Below are positions 18,376-27,243 of a DNA stretch of 64,000 nucleotides, one piece after another. Within the stretch, counting starts at the first letter, position 1; each line of letters begins with the position of its first letter. Source of the stretch: CBDFKQ01 sp965248855 (lineage in GTDB: Bacteria; Bacteroidota; Bacteroidia; Cytophagales; 172606-1). The position numbers and the translations under genes were made by a program. The stretch covers positions 1 through 64,000 of the forward strand of contig CBDFKQ010000005.1 of assembly GCA_965248855.1 (NCBI GenBank), given 5' to 3'. The notes under the pieces were generated by a model that was not told the DNA's origin, searched no databases, and saw only the letters and a program-made list of their open reading frames with translations.

Positions 18376-19086
18376 TTATTTCCACCATTCTTTATATTCC
18401 AACTTATTAGCTGCATCGTCTCCATGATTAGCTTTAATCAAATTTTCCCAGCCATTTTTTTTATATTTTTCATTAGGATGAAACTGACCGTCACCCTGAT
18501 CAAGGTCTTTATCATCAGGTATACGAAAATCGCCCCAATTACATTTTTTTACAGTTTTACTATCATTGCTTTTCCAGCTTCCAATAAATCTATTATTTTT
18601 AAAACCATCTGCGCCAACCATTAAATCGTCATAATAAATTTTATTATTTTTATCTAAATACCAATTAACAGAATTTTTGCCCTCAAATTTTCCTGAATGT
18701 TTTTGATTCCTACTTTCATAAAACGTATACTCTGCAGTCAACATTCCTTGTTGGAAAGTATCTTTAGCAATATATTTTTCTGAATATTTAATCGCATCTT
18801 TAATTATTATTACCCCTTGAAATTCACAAATATTATTCTTAACCATAGTTTTGCTGTATACAAAATATTCCTCCGGCTTTTGCAAATTTTTTATTACTGA
18901 AATAAAGTGAATATGAAACCTATAAAAATCTTCCCCTATAAACCCAAGTGGAAAGCGACTATTTTCTGTCATCCAGATATTACTCAAATCATAAGTTAGA
19001 ATTTCTTTTTTAAAATCTTTATCTTGAGAATAAGAATTTAAAAAAGTTAAACTGAAAAACGTAAATGCAATAATTAGTTTTTTCAT
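18376..19086 (-). CDS. Secreted protein of unknown function
   Basis: I place the start at 19086 (MKKLIIAFTFFSLTFLNSYS), which gives a clean signal peptide; a longer frame to 19125 exists but adds an untypical N-terminus. The mature 215 or so residues are rich in aromatic and charged residues, with a repeated beta-strand-like pattern (YDLSNIWMTENSRFPLGFIG, AEYTFYESRNQKHSGKF, NNRFIGSWKS) and an acidic-basic tail. The GSW motif suggests a small lipocalin-like or barrel fold, but I do not recognise a family. No operon partner is apparent. Confidence 0.6.
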   Translation of the reverse strand: MKKLIIAFTFFSLTFLNSYSQDKDFKKEILTYDLSNIWMTENSRFPLGFIGEDFYRFHIHFISVIKNLQKPEEYFVYSKTMVKNNICEFQGVIIIKDAIKYSEKYIAKDTFQQGMLTAEYTFYESRNQKHSGKFEGKNSVNWYLDKNNKIYYDDLMVGADGFKNNRFIGSWKSNDSKTVKKCNWGDFRIPDDKDLDQGDGQFHPNEKYKKNGWENLIKANHGDDAANKLEYKEWWK

Positions 19087-19454
19087 TAATTTTATTTTTT
19101 TCAAAATATATTGAAAAACTAACAAAATAAAAAAGCCATCTTTTCCAAATCGCCTTTAGATCCTTATTAATTAAAACAATACACTAAGTTCTCTCCTATG
19201 GCAGATGTCTTCACCTGCCATTAATTTAAACCTTTCATTAAAATGCTTCAAGAACATGTGTTGATCTGCCACGGTAGAGGCAAATACATAATATGATTTT
19301 TTTAAATTTATTAAAAGAATTAGTGACGATATCCACATTTCTCTATAAGACAATAAAAGGTGAAGCTTATATTGTTTCCGGCACTATTCTTTCAATTTCA
19401 TTTCCGTGTAAAACTTTATCATATCCCTCAAAGTTTTATAGAAAATAATAAAAT
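19087..19454. other. Divergent intergenic region, about 370 bp, nothing recognised
   Basis: The gap separates the secreted protein gene (minus) and the helicase gene (plus). Short frames on the minus strand have no family resemblance. The stretch at 19190-19290 is slightly richer in GC than its surroundings and might be a decayed gene fragment. No RNA or terminator signal is clear. Confidence 0.4.
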
Positions 19455-21977
19455 ATGTTAAAAAAAACACCCGGATATCAGGTAGTAAATAAATGGCTTT
19501 CTGTTCATAATAAATTACCTTTTTCATTTCAAGAGAAAGTTTGGGAGAGTTATTTAAGTGGTAAATCAGGTTTATTAAATGCACCTACAGGTTCCGGTAA
19601 AACATACGCACTGTTTTTAGCTGAATTAATTGATTGGATTAATAAAAATCCTAAAGTGTGGCAGGATAAAAATAAAAATGGTTTACAATTATTATGGATT
19701 ACACCGCTTCGTGCTTTAGCAAAAGATTTGCAAAGAGCAATGCAAGAAGTTTGTGATGAATTATCGATGCAATGGCAAATAGGTATGTGGACAGGCGATG
19801 TGTCGGCAGCTCAAAAAGCGAAACATAAAAAACAAATGCCTGAAGTGCTTATTATCACACCCGAAAGTCTTCATCTATTACTGGGGCAAAAAGATAATTC
19901 ACAAATATTCAGCAATTTAAATGCTATCGTTACCGATGAGTGGCACGAACTGTTAGGAAGCAAAAGAGGTGTACAAACCGAATTGGCATTGAGCAGGTTA
20001 AAAGGAATTGCTCTCGCGAAAAATAAAATTTTAAAAATATGGGGGATATCTGCAACCATTGGCAATATGGAAGAAGCCTTGCAGGTTATATTGGGCTTGC
20101 AAAATTATGCAACCGGCGAAATAATCAAAGCAGATTTAAATAAAGAAATAATTATAGAATCTATACTGCCCGATGAGATTGAACGCTTTCCCTGGGCAGG
20201 GCATTTAGGAATAAATTTACTCGATAAAGTTATTCCCATCATTGATAAAAGTAAAACAACTTTGCTTTTTATTAATACACGAAGAATGGCTGAAGTTTGG
20301 TATCATGCCGTTTTAGATAAATATCCGCATTTAGCCGGCAGCATTGCGCTACATCATGGATCAATGGATATTGAATTAAGAAACTGGGTGGAAGAAGCAT
20401 TGCATGCCGGAATATTAAAAGTTGTTGTTTGTACATCAAGCCTTGATTTAGGAATTGATTTTCGACCGGTAGATACTGTAATACAGGTTGGCAGCCCAAA
20501 AGGAGTTGCCAGATTTTTACAAAGAGCAGGCAGAAGCGGCCATCAACCGGGAGCAGTCAGTAAAATATATTTTTTACCAACACATTCTTTAGAGTTAATG
20601 GAAGCTGCTGCATTGAAAGAAGCTGTTAATTTAGGAATTGTTGAACAACGAACTCCCTTTATAAATTCTTTTGATGTATTGATACAATACATTACCACGC
20701 TTGCCATAGGTGAGGGCTTTAGGCCGGATATTATTTATAAAGAAGTAAAATCAACATTTGCTTTTCAGTTTATGACGGAAAGTGAATGGCAGGAAGTTTT
20801 AAGTTTTGTTACAACAGGAGGCAATTCTTTAGATTCTTATGATGAATTTAGAAAAGTTGAAATAGAAAATGGTGTTTTTGTTGTAAAGAATAAAAGGATT
20901 GCGATGCGCCATCGAATGAACATTGGTACTATTGTAAGTGATGCAATGATGCGTGTAAAATATATGACAGGTGGCTTTATCGGGATGATTGAAGAATGGT
21001 TTATTTCCAGATTAACTCCGGGAGATATTTTTGGTTTGGCAGGAAGAGTGTTGGAATTTGTTTTAATAAAAGATATGACGGTGATGGTACGTTCTTCAAA
21101 AGCAAAAAATGTGATGATACCCAGTTGGCTTGGAGGCAGAATTCCGCTTTCATCAAATTTAGGAGAGGTGCTAAGGCACACTTATAACGAAGCAGCGTTT
21201 GGTGAAGAAACCAAATCCGGTAAAGTAGAATTAATGGCATTAAAACCATTGTTTGATCTACAAGCGCAAATGTCTGCCGTGCCAAAAGAAAATGAATTAT
21301 TAATAGAATCTATTCAAACCAGAGATGGTTATCACTTATTTATTTATCCCTTCGAAGGCAGATTGGTTCACGAAGTAATGGGTGCCTTGCTCGCTTATCG
21401 CATAAGTAAAATTTTACCTATTTCGTTTTCAATTGCCATGAACGATTATGGATTTGAATTACTGGCCGATCAACCAATACCATTGGATAAAAATAATTTA
21501 AAAGAGTTGTTTACTACAACAGACCTTTTAGCCGATCTTCAACATTCTGTTAACTCTACAGAAATGGCAAAGAGAAAGTTTAGAGATATTGCAGTTATCG
21601 CCGGTCTTGTTTTTCAGGGTATGCCCGGCAAAAAATTAAACAATAAACATTTACAATCTTCTTCCGGTATTATGTTTAAAGTGTTTACCGAATATGAGAA
21701 AGATAATATTTTACTACGCCAGGCTTATCAGGAAGTGTATGTTTATCAAATCGAAGAGCATAGATTAAGAGCAGCTTTAACCCGAATTCATAACAGTAAA
21801 ATACTTTTTAAAGAATCACAAAAATTTACTCCTTTATCTTTCCCTATAAAAGTGGATAGCTTAAGACAAAACTTAACCAGTGAAAAATTGGAAGACAGAG
21901 TAAAAAAAATGCAATTGATTTTGGAGAGGGATATAAAAGTGGATAAAAATATAAAAATCAAAAAACAGGCGTTATAA
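19455..21977 (+). CDS. Ligase-associated DNA damage response DEXH-box helicase (Lhr-like)
   Basis: The 840-residue superfamily 2 helicase has Walker A APTGSGKT (residues 43-50), TPLRALAKD, DEWHELLGSKRGVQTEL (DExH box) and ISATIG, then a second RecA domain with LVFINT-like LLFINTRR, CTSSLDLGIDF and QRAGRSGHQ. The C-terminal Lhr winged-helix and core extension follow. Such proteins belong to a set with an ATP-dependent DNA ligase, a beta-CASP exonuclease and PdeM. Here only PdeM follows, 35 bases downstream; ligase and exonuclease genes are not in the window. Confidence 0.92.
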   Translation: MLKKTPGYQVVNKWLSVHNKLPFSFQEKVWESYLSGKSGLLNAPTGSGKTYALFLAELIDWINKNPKVWQDKNKNGLQLLWITPLRALAKDLQRAMQEVCDELSMQWQIGMWTGDVSAAQKAKHKKQMPEVLIITPESLHLLLGQKDNSQIFSNLNAIVTDEWHELLGSKRGVQTELALSRLKGIALAKNKILKIWGISATIGNMEEALQVILGLQNYATGEIIKADLNKEIIIESILPDEIERFPWAGHLGINLLDKVIPIIDKSKTTLLFINTRRMAEVWYHAVLDKYPHLAGSIALHHGSMDIELRNWVEEALHAGILKVVVCTSSLDLGIDFRPVDTVIQVGSPKGVARFLQRAGRSGHQPGAVSKIYFLPTHSLELMEAAALKEAVNLGIVEQRTPFINSFDVLIQYITTLAIGEGFRPDIIYKEVKSTFAFQFMTESEWQEVLSFVTTGGNSLDSYDEFRKVEIENGVFVVKNKRIAMRHRMNIGTIVSDAMMRVKYMTGGFIGMIEEWFISRLTPGDIFGLAGRVLEFVLIKDMTVMVRSSKAKNVMIPSWLGGRIPLSSNLGEVLRHTYNEAAFGEETKSGKVELMALKPLFDLQAQMSAVPKENELLIESIQTRDGYHLFIYPFEGRLVHEVMGALLAYRISKILPISFSIAMNDYGFELLADQPIPLDKNNLKELFTTTDLLADLQHSVNSTEMAKRKFRDIAVIAGLVFQGMPGKKLNNKHLQSSSGIMFKVFTEYEKDNILLRQAYQEVYVYQIEEHRLRAALTRIHNSKILFKESQKFTPLSFPIKVDSLRQNLTSEKLEDRVKKMQLILERDIKVDKNIKIKKQAL

Positions 21978-22012
21978 TTTTTCATTATCTTCGTTTTTTT
22001 ATTCTATATATA

Positions 22013-22663
22013 ATGCCCCTTGTTGAAAATCATTTAAGTATCACATTATTTAACGAAGAATTTTATCTTTTACCTCAAAGAGCCATTTTCCGCCCTAAGT
22101 ATCAATCACTGATATTAGCTGATACCCATTTTGGTAAATCCACTCATTTTCAAAAGTCAGGTATTCCTGTTCCTTCGTCTATATTAGATAGCGATTTGGA
22201 AATACTTACACTATTAATTAATCAATGGAAGCCTAATGAAGTTTTTATTTTGGGTGATATGTTTCACAGCCATCATAATGAAGAAGTAGAAATTTTTAAA
22301 GATTGGTTATCCTGCTGTGTAGATTTTAAAACCATTTTAATTAAAGGAAACCACGATATATTGCCAAATGAAAAGTACACTCAACTAGGCTTAGAAATAA
22401 AAAATGAATTAGTATCTGATAATTTTATTTTCATTCATGATATAAAAAAACCGGAAAAAGATAAATTTTATTTTAAAGGCCACATCCATCCGGGTGCCAG
22501 GGTTAAATTAGCAAGGCAAAGATTTACTTTCCCCTGCTTTCATAAAACCAAAAATACAATTACACTGCCCGCCTTCGGCAATTTTACAGGCATGGCCATT
22601 GTTAACCCTCTCCCGGAAGATCAAATTTTTGTTATTGCCAATGAAGAAGTTATTTTATTGTAA
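22013..22663 (+). CDS. pdeM: Ligase-associated DNA damage response endonuclease PdeM
   Basis: A 216-residue calcineurin-like phosphoesterase with the PdeM pattern: LILADTHFGKSTHFQKSGIPVP, FILGDMFHSHHNEE, LIKGNHD, FKGHIHPGARV and a final PAFGNFTGM. These provide the D-H, D, N-H-D and H-x-H metal ligands. It is the last gene of the two-gene unit with the Lhr-like helicase, the arrangement for which the family was named. No terminator is obvious; a cluster of repeats follows. Confidence 0.93.
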   Translation: MPLVENHLSITLFNEEFYLLPQRAIFRPKYQSLILADTHFGKSTHFQKSGIPVPSSILDSDLEILTLLINQWKPNEVFILGDMFHSHHNEEVEIFKDWLSCCVDFKTILIKGNHDILPNEKYTQLGLEIKNELVSDNFIFIHDIKKPEKDKFYFKGHIHPGARVKLARQRFTFPCFHKTKNTITLPAFGNFTGMAIVNPLPEDQIFVIANEEVILL

Positions 22664-23167
22664 AAATAATTTTTTTTGTCTGAATTAGGATGAAAGGATT
22701 TCAAGATTATTTTTTTGATTAAATATCATTTTATTGATATTGATATTTTGATAATTTTTAGTTAGTAACTGATGTTACGCATGAAAATATTTGAGTTTAA
22801 CTATACGTCTTAATCTGTGATTATTATTTTTTGTCTGAATCACAGATTTAAATGGATTGCGGTGATTTCACAAAATTTTCTTTTTTCCTACTTCCGTGTA
22901 ATCCTGTAATCTTCCTTAATCCGTGATTCTTATTTTTTGTCTGAATTAGGATTAAAGCATTTTAGGATTATCTTTTTATTAAAACATCGTTTTATCAATA
23001 TTGATTTTTTTATTTAATGAATTTTGTTTTTAAATTAAAATAAAATCCTGTTTTTCCTAAAATCTTTTAATCCTAATTCAGAAGTTTGATACAGAAAAAA
23101 AAAGTTTTTTTCAACTCTCTTGTCTCACATCTCTTGTCTTTTGTCTTTCTTCTTCTATTTTCGCATC
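22664..23167. repeat. Repeat-rich intergenic region with REP-like copies, 504 bp
   Basis: Two direct copies of a 75-bp sequence lie at about 22670-22745 and 22932-23005. Both contain GTCTGAATTAGGAT and end in ATATTGAT. A truncated copy (GTCTGAAT) is at 22833-22840. An inverted copy (CCTAAAATCTTTTAATCCTA followed by ATTCAG) occupies 23054-23082. A perfect 11-bp stem, AATCTGTGATT (22812-22822) with AATCACAGATT (22838-22848), encloses the truncated copy. The region also holds family 2 repeat copy 3. No gene is visible. Confidence 0.65.
23112..23150 (-). repeat. Purine-rich dispersed repeat, family 2, copy 3
   Basis: On the minus strand the tract reads GACAAAAGACAAGAGATGTG then AGACAAGAGAGTTG. 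It ends 17 bases before the MoxR start, so it probably forms part of that gene's leader. Confidence 0.5.
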
Positions 23168-24157
23168 ATGGAAGAACTTTCTCAAGGTGAAATTACTCAA
23201 AGAAATTTTTTAAAAATCAAACAGGTTTATAGTGAGATGGCCAAAGTAGTAGTGGGTCAGGAGTATATGATTAACCGTTTGTTAATTGGTTTGTTTACTA
23301 ACGGCCATATTTTACTTGAAGGTGTGCCCGGTTTAGCAAAAACACTTACAGTTAATACACTTGCAAAGGTTTTACATCTCGATTTTCAAAGAATTCAGTT
23401 TACTCCCGATCTTTTACCGGCCGATTTAATAGGCACAATGATATACAACCAACGTTTAAATGATTTTGAAGTAAAAAAAGGTCCTATTTTTTCAAATATT
23501 ATCCTTGCTGATGAAATTAATCGTTCACCTGCTAAAGTTCAATCTGCCTTACTGGAATCCATGCAGGAAAAACAAGTTACCATTGGCGACAGTACTTTTA
23601 TATTAGATAAGCCGTTTTTAGTATTGGCAACTCAAAATCCCGTTGAACATGAAGGAACTTATCCATTACCTGAAGCTCAGGTAGACAGGTTTATGATGAA
23701 AGTTTTTGTGGATTATCTGGATAAAAATGCAGAACTTGAGGTAATGCGCCGAATGTCGAACATGAGTTTTCAGGGAGAAGTAAATACCATTTTAGATAAA
23801 CAGGATATTTTTTCTGTTAGAGAAGAAATTAATAGAGTTACTATTTCAGAATCTTTAGAAAAATATATTATCGAACTTGTTTTTGCTACCCGCAAACCTC
23901 TTGATTATGGATTGAAAGATGAAGCCAATTACATTCAATTTGGTGTGTCACCTCGTGCCAGCATCAGTTTAAATTTGGGTGCCAAAGCACTTGCTTACTT
24001 AAATCAGCGTGATTATGTTTTACCTGAAGATATTAAAGAAATTACTCACGATATTTTCAATCATAGAATATTGCTAAATTATGAGGCAGAGGCGGATGGA
24101 ATTACTACATCTCAAATTATTGATGCCATTTTGAAAAAAATAGCCATTGGCAGGTAA
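23168..24157 (+). CDS. MoxR family AAA+ ATPase
   Basis: I choose the start at 23168 (MEELSQGEITQRNFLKIKQVYSEM in the usual MoxR position), giving 329 residues; the frame upstream is a repeat tract. Motifs: Walker A GVPGLAKT, Walker B IILADEINRSPAKVQSALLE, sensor LATQNPVEHEGTYPLPEAQVDRF and the C-terminal lid with GVSPRASISL. MoxR ATPases act as chaperone-like partners of VWA-domain proteins. Unusually, no DUF58, BatA or BatB gene follows; the next gene is a TonB receptor. Confidence 0.92.
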   Translation: MEELSQGEITQRNFLKIKQVYSEMAKVVVGQEYMINRLLIGLFTNGHILLEGVPGLAKTLTVNTLAKVLHLDFQRIQFTPDLLPADLIGTMIYNQRLNDFEVKKGPIFSNIILADEINRSPAKVQSALLESMQEKQVTIGDSTFILDKPFLVLATQNPVEHEGTYPLPEAQVDRFMMKVFVDYLDKNAELEVMRRMSNMSFQGEVNTILDKQDIFSVREEINRVTISESLEKYIIELVFATRKPLDYGLKDEANYIQFGVSPRASISLNLGAKALAYLNQRDYVLPEDIKEITHDIFNHRILLNYEAEADGITTSQIIDAILKKIAIGR

Positions 24158-24245
24158 AATTTAATTATAAATCATTTTTTTAATAATATATCTGTAATAA
24201 AGTTCGCTTACTTATTTAACACTATAAGTTAGGAGCATTTTAATT

Positions 24246-24289
24246 ATTTACAGTTTGTTAAAGGTTTCTTAACATTTAGTTAATATTGC
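24246..24289 (+). promoter_or_regulatory. Four tandem 11-bp units, Pho-box-like operator before the TonB receptor
   Basis: Four contiguous 11-bp units start at 24246, 24257, 24268 and 24279. Their cores are TTTAC, TTAAA, TTAAC and TTAAT; every unit has T at position 2, A at position 5 and T at position 9. The last unit ends 5 bases before the -7 element at 24295. This spacing is that of OmpR/PhoB-type regulator sites, and the core resembles the TT(A/T/C)ACA box of Bacillus PhoP. The regulator is inferred. Confidence 0.6.
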
Positions 24290-24294
24290 ATAAG

Positions 24295-24302
24295 TAATTT
24301 TG
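24295..24302 (+). promoter_or_regulatory. -7 promoter element of the TonB receptor gene
   Basis: TAATTTTG is a perfect TAnnTTTG element, placed 21 bases before the receptor ATG. The region of a -33 element is occupied by the 11-bp repeats, which fits activator-dependent transcription. Confidence 0.65.
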
Positions 24303-24322
24303 CATTTTTAATATATAAATTT

Positions 24323-27145
24323 ATGCAAATCAATAAATTCCACATTTTCTTTTTTATTTTCCTTCTTTTTTCTTCTTTTCAAATTTTTTCTCAAACAGGC
24401 ACAGTTAAAGGCACCCTTCTTGATGCTGACACCAAAGAGCCATTGATAGGCGCCAGTATTCTATTGGAAGGTACCTCTTTTGGTTCCTCTGCTGATGTGG
24501 AGGGAAAGTATGTAATTTCAAAAGTTCCGGCAGGTGTTTATACAGCTGTTATCACTTCTGTTGGTTATACCACCCAAAAGATACCAAATATAACAATTGA
24601 GTCTGATAAAATTACATTAATCAATTCAAATGTAGATGCTAATGTAAATTCATTAAATGAAGTAGTAATTGTAGGATCCCGGACTACCAGTACGGAAGTA
24701 GCAGTAATTTCCGAAATAAAAGAAGCTCAACAGGTTGTAAGCGGTATTTCTCAAGAACAAATTATTAAATCTCAGGATAGAGATGCCGGTGAAGTTGTAA
24801 GAAGGATTCCCGGAGTAACCATTATAGACAATAAATTTATAAATATTCGAGGTTTAAATGACAGGTATAATACTGTGTGGCTGAATGATGCAGTAGCACC
24901 AAGTTCTGAAACTGATAGAAAAGCATTTTCATTTGATATTATCCCATCAAATCTTTTAGATAGGGTTTTGATTTTTAAGACCCCGTCACCAGAGTTACCC
25001 GGAGATTTTGCCGGCGGTATGGTAAAAGTTTATACCCGCAAGCCAAGTTATAATGAAAAGTCGCTTTCTGTAAGTATTTCGGGAGGATATAGAGATGGTA
25101 CAACTTTTAATAATTTTACCTCTGACCAAAAAGGTAATTTGGATTGGTTAGGATTTGGTAATCATGACAGGAAATTACCTGATAATATAAAAGTTGATCA
25201 GGCAAGTGCGGTTGTAGATCCTATATCAGCTAAACAGTTTAAAAATAATTATGGATTGACTAAAAAATCAGCAATCCCTGACCAGAGGTTTAATATAAGT
25301 TATTTAACGGGTTTTAAAATTGGGGATCGGTCAGTTGGAAGCCTTACTGCTTTAACTTACGCAAACACTTTTACAGTATTTGATATAAGTAGATTGTTTT
25401 CATTCAACGGACAGGATAATTTATTAAAAGATGTTCAATCAACGAATAATGTTAGGATTGGAGCTCTTCAAAACTTCATCTTTTCTTTAGGCGATGCTGG
25501 AAAATTAGAATTCCGAAATATGTTCAATCAAATTTCTTCTAATCAGGTTACTGAAAGAAAAATCTTAAATACTGATGGAAAAGACCAAAATGATTTTTCA
25601 TATCAAATGGGGTACCAGAGCAGGTCAACATATAATGGGCAATTAGCAGGAAATCATGATTTGAAGATTTTTAGTAGAAAGACAGATTTTGAATGGGTAT
25701 TAGGTTATGCGAGGTCAGTAAAAAATGAACCAGACCTAAGAAGGACAGGTTATTCATATCCTGATAGTTTATATCAAGGCTTGGCCCAGGGAGTGGATTT
25801 GGTTAACGGCTCGAGACTATATCAAAATTTAAAAGAAAACATCTATAGTGCCAACATAGGTATAAAACATACCATTACTGAAAATGCAAGTATCAATTTA
25901 GGGACTTATATAGAATTAAAAGATAGAAACTTTTATGCCAGGCAATTTGGGTATTATTTAAATAATAATGTTAGGCCACGTCCGCAACTTTTTGATCAAT
26001 TGAGCAAATTACCCATCGGACAAATATTTGATCCTAATAACATTGGTACCCAATCTAATAATGGCTTTACCATGGCTGAGGACGGTGATGGTATTCTTCA
26101 ACCTACTTCTGGTGAGGTTGTGCCGAAGCTTGCTTATAAGGGAAAAAATTACTTATACGCTGGATATATTTCAGGAAATTTTAATATTGGATCGAAATTT
26201 AAACTTTTAACGGGTATCAGGTATGAGCACAATGAGCAAGGTTTGATAGCTGGAAGTAAAGATGGACCTGTTAATCAAAAAATAGTAACTGATAAATTTT
26301 TACCCTCTGCTAACCTCTCTTACAATATAAATGATAAAAATTTAATAAGGTTTGCTTATGGCAGGACTTTAAACCGTCCTGAATTTAGGGAAGTTTCGCC
26401 TTATTCTTTTTACGATTTTGATTTAAATACATTGATTTACGGTAACCCAAATCTTAAGGTTGCAGATATTGATAATTTTGATTTAAGGTATGAAGTATAT
26501 CCTTCTGATGGAGAATTATTTCATGTAGGTGTCTTTTATAAAAATTTTACCAATCCAATTGAGGCATCGGTTGTAAGTACCAGCAATGTGGCATTTACTT
26601 ATAATAACGCTCCAAAGGCTTATGCAGCAGGTTTGGAAATTGATGTTAGAAAGAAACTAAATACATTACCTAATACATTTTTTAATCATTACACTCTCGT
26701 CTTCAATGGTTCTTTAATTAAAAGTGCAGTCGCTGTTGATGGTAATGAATCTTGGACTGCTAACCGAAGTTTACAAGGTCAATCTCCTTATACAATTAAT
26801 ACAGGATTGTATTTCAATGATCAAAAAACAGGTTGGCAGGTAAGTGCCTTATATAATGTATTTGGACCTAGGATAATTATTGTAGGAAGGGCTAACCCCA
26901 ACCCATATTCTGAAATTGTAGAAATGCCAAGGCATACGGTTGATTTAACAGTAACAAAATCTCTATTTAAAGAAAAACTATCATTAAGCCTTGGGGTTTC
27001 TGACCTATTAAATCAAAGGGTTTTAATGTTACAGGATAATCCAATTAAAAAGGATAATAAATTTGATAGAAATTCAGATCCTGCCTGGAGAGATTATAGA
27101 AGAGGAAGTTATTTTAATTTTACCATTAAATATAATATATTTTAA
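24323..27145 (+). CDS. TonB-dependent receptor with carboxypeptidase-regulatory-like domain
   Basis: The 940-residue outer-membrane protein has a signal peptide (residues 1-24, ending FSQ), a CarboxypepD_reg-like beta sandwich (about 27-105, GTLLDADTKEPLIGASILLE), a plug domain (about 130-235, with RRIPGVTI and FINIRGLNDRY) and a 22-strand type barrel ending in aromatic YFNFTIKYNIF. It imports an unknown ligand with TonB energy. No SusD follows; the partner is instead a beta-helix lipoprotein 98 bases downstream that has its own promoter and the same 11-bp repeat array. Candidates include phosphate-rich ligands, on regulatory grounds only. Confidence 0.9.
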   Translation: MQINKFHIFFFIFLLFSSFQIFSQTGTVKGTLLDADTKEPLIGASILLEGTSFGSSADVEGKYVISKVPAGVYTAVITSVGYTTQKIPNITIESDKITLINSNVDANVNSLNEVVIVGSRTTSTEVAVISEIKEAQQVVSGISQEQIIKSQDRDAGEVVRRIPGVTIIDNKFINIRGLNDRYNTVWLNDAVAPSSETDRKAFSFDIIPSNLLDRVLIFKTPSPELPGDFAGGMVKVYTRKPSYNEKSLSVSISGGYRDGTTFNNFTSDQKGNLDWLGFGNHDRKLPDNIKVDQASAVVDPISAKQFKNNYGLTKKSAIPDQRFNISYLTGFKIGDRSVGSLTALTYANTFTVFDISRLFSFNGQDNLLKDVQSTNNVRIGALQNFIFSLGDAGKLEFRNMFNQISSNQVTERKILNTDGKDQNDFSYQMGYQSRSTYNGQLAGNHDLKIFSRKTDFEWVLGYARSVKNEPDLRRTGYSYPDSLYQGLAQGVDLVNGSRLYQNLKENIYSANIGIKHTITENASINLGTYIELKDRNFYARQFGYYLNNNVRPRPQLFDQLSKLPIGQIFDPNNIGTQSNNGFTMAEDGDGILQPTSGEVVPKLAYKGKNYLYAGYISGNFNIGSKFKLLTGIRYEHNEQGLIAGSKDGPVNQKIVTDKFLPSANLSYNINDKNLIRFAYGRTLNRPEFREVSPYSFYDFDLNTLIYGNPNLKVADIDNFDLRYEVYPSDGELFHVGVFYKNFTNPIEASVVSTSNVAFTYNNAPKAYAAGLEIDVRKKLNTLPNTFFNHYTLVFNGSLIKSAVAVDGNESWTANRSLQGQSPYTINTGLYFNDQKTGWQVSALYNVFGPRIIIVGRANPNPYSEIVEMPRHTVDLTVTKSLFKEKLSLSLGVSDLLNQRVLMLQDNPIKKDNKFDRNSDPAWRDYRRGSYFNFTIKYNIF

Positions 27146-27184
27146 TCATATCTTAACCATTCCTTAACATTTCGTAAATATTGG
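27141..27184 (+). promoter_or_regulatory. Four tandem 11-bp units, Pho-box-like operator before the beta-helix lipoprotein
   Basis: Units begin at 27141, 27152, 27163 and 27174, with cores TTAAT, TTAAC, TTAAC and TAAAT, and the same fixed T2, A5 and T9 as the array at 24246. The first unit overlaps the receptor stop codon. The array ends 16 bases before the -7 element, exactly one unit farther than in the upstream array, so the helical face is the same. Confidence 0.6.
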
Positions 27185-27200
27185 AGAAATTAATTATATC

Positions 27201-27208
27201 TAACTTTG
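27201..27208 (+). promoter_or_regulatory. -7 promoter element of the beta-helix lipoprotein gene
   Basis: TAACTTTG is a perfect TAnnTTTG element, 36 bases before the ATG at 27244. It means the lipoprotein gene can be transcribed independently of the receptor gene. Confidence 0.65.
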
Positions 27209-27243
27209 CATCAAAATAAAAAAGTAATACTAAACAAAAGATC

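Noticed and set aside
19171..19353. 60-codon minus-strand frame with somewhat higher GC
   Set aside because: No recognisable domain, no plausible leader, and it sits in a promoter region between divergent genes.
22664..23100. Possible CRISPR array
   Set aside because: Copies are 75 bp long, imperfect, irregularly spaced and in both orientations; no cas gene is near.
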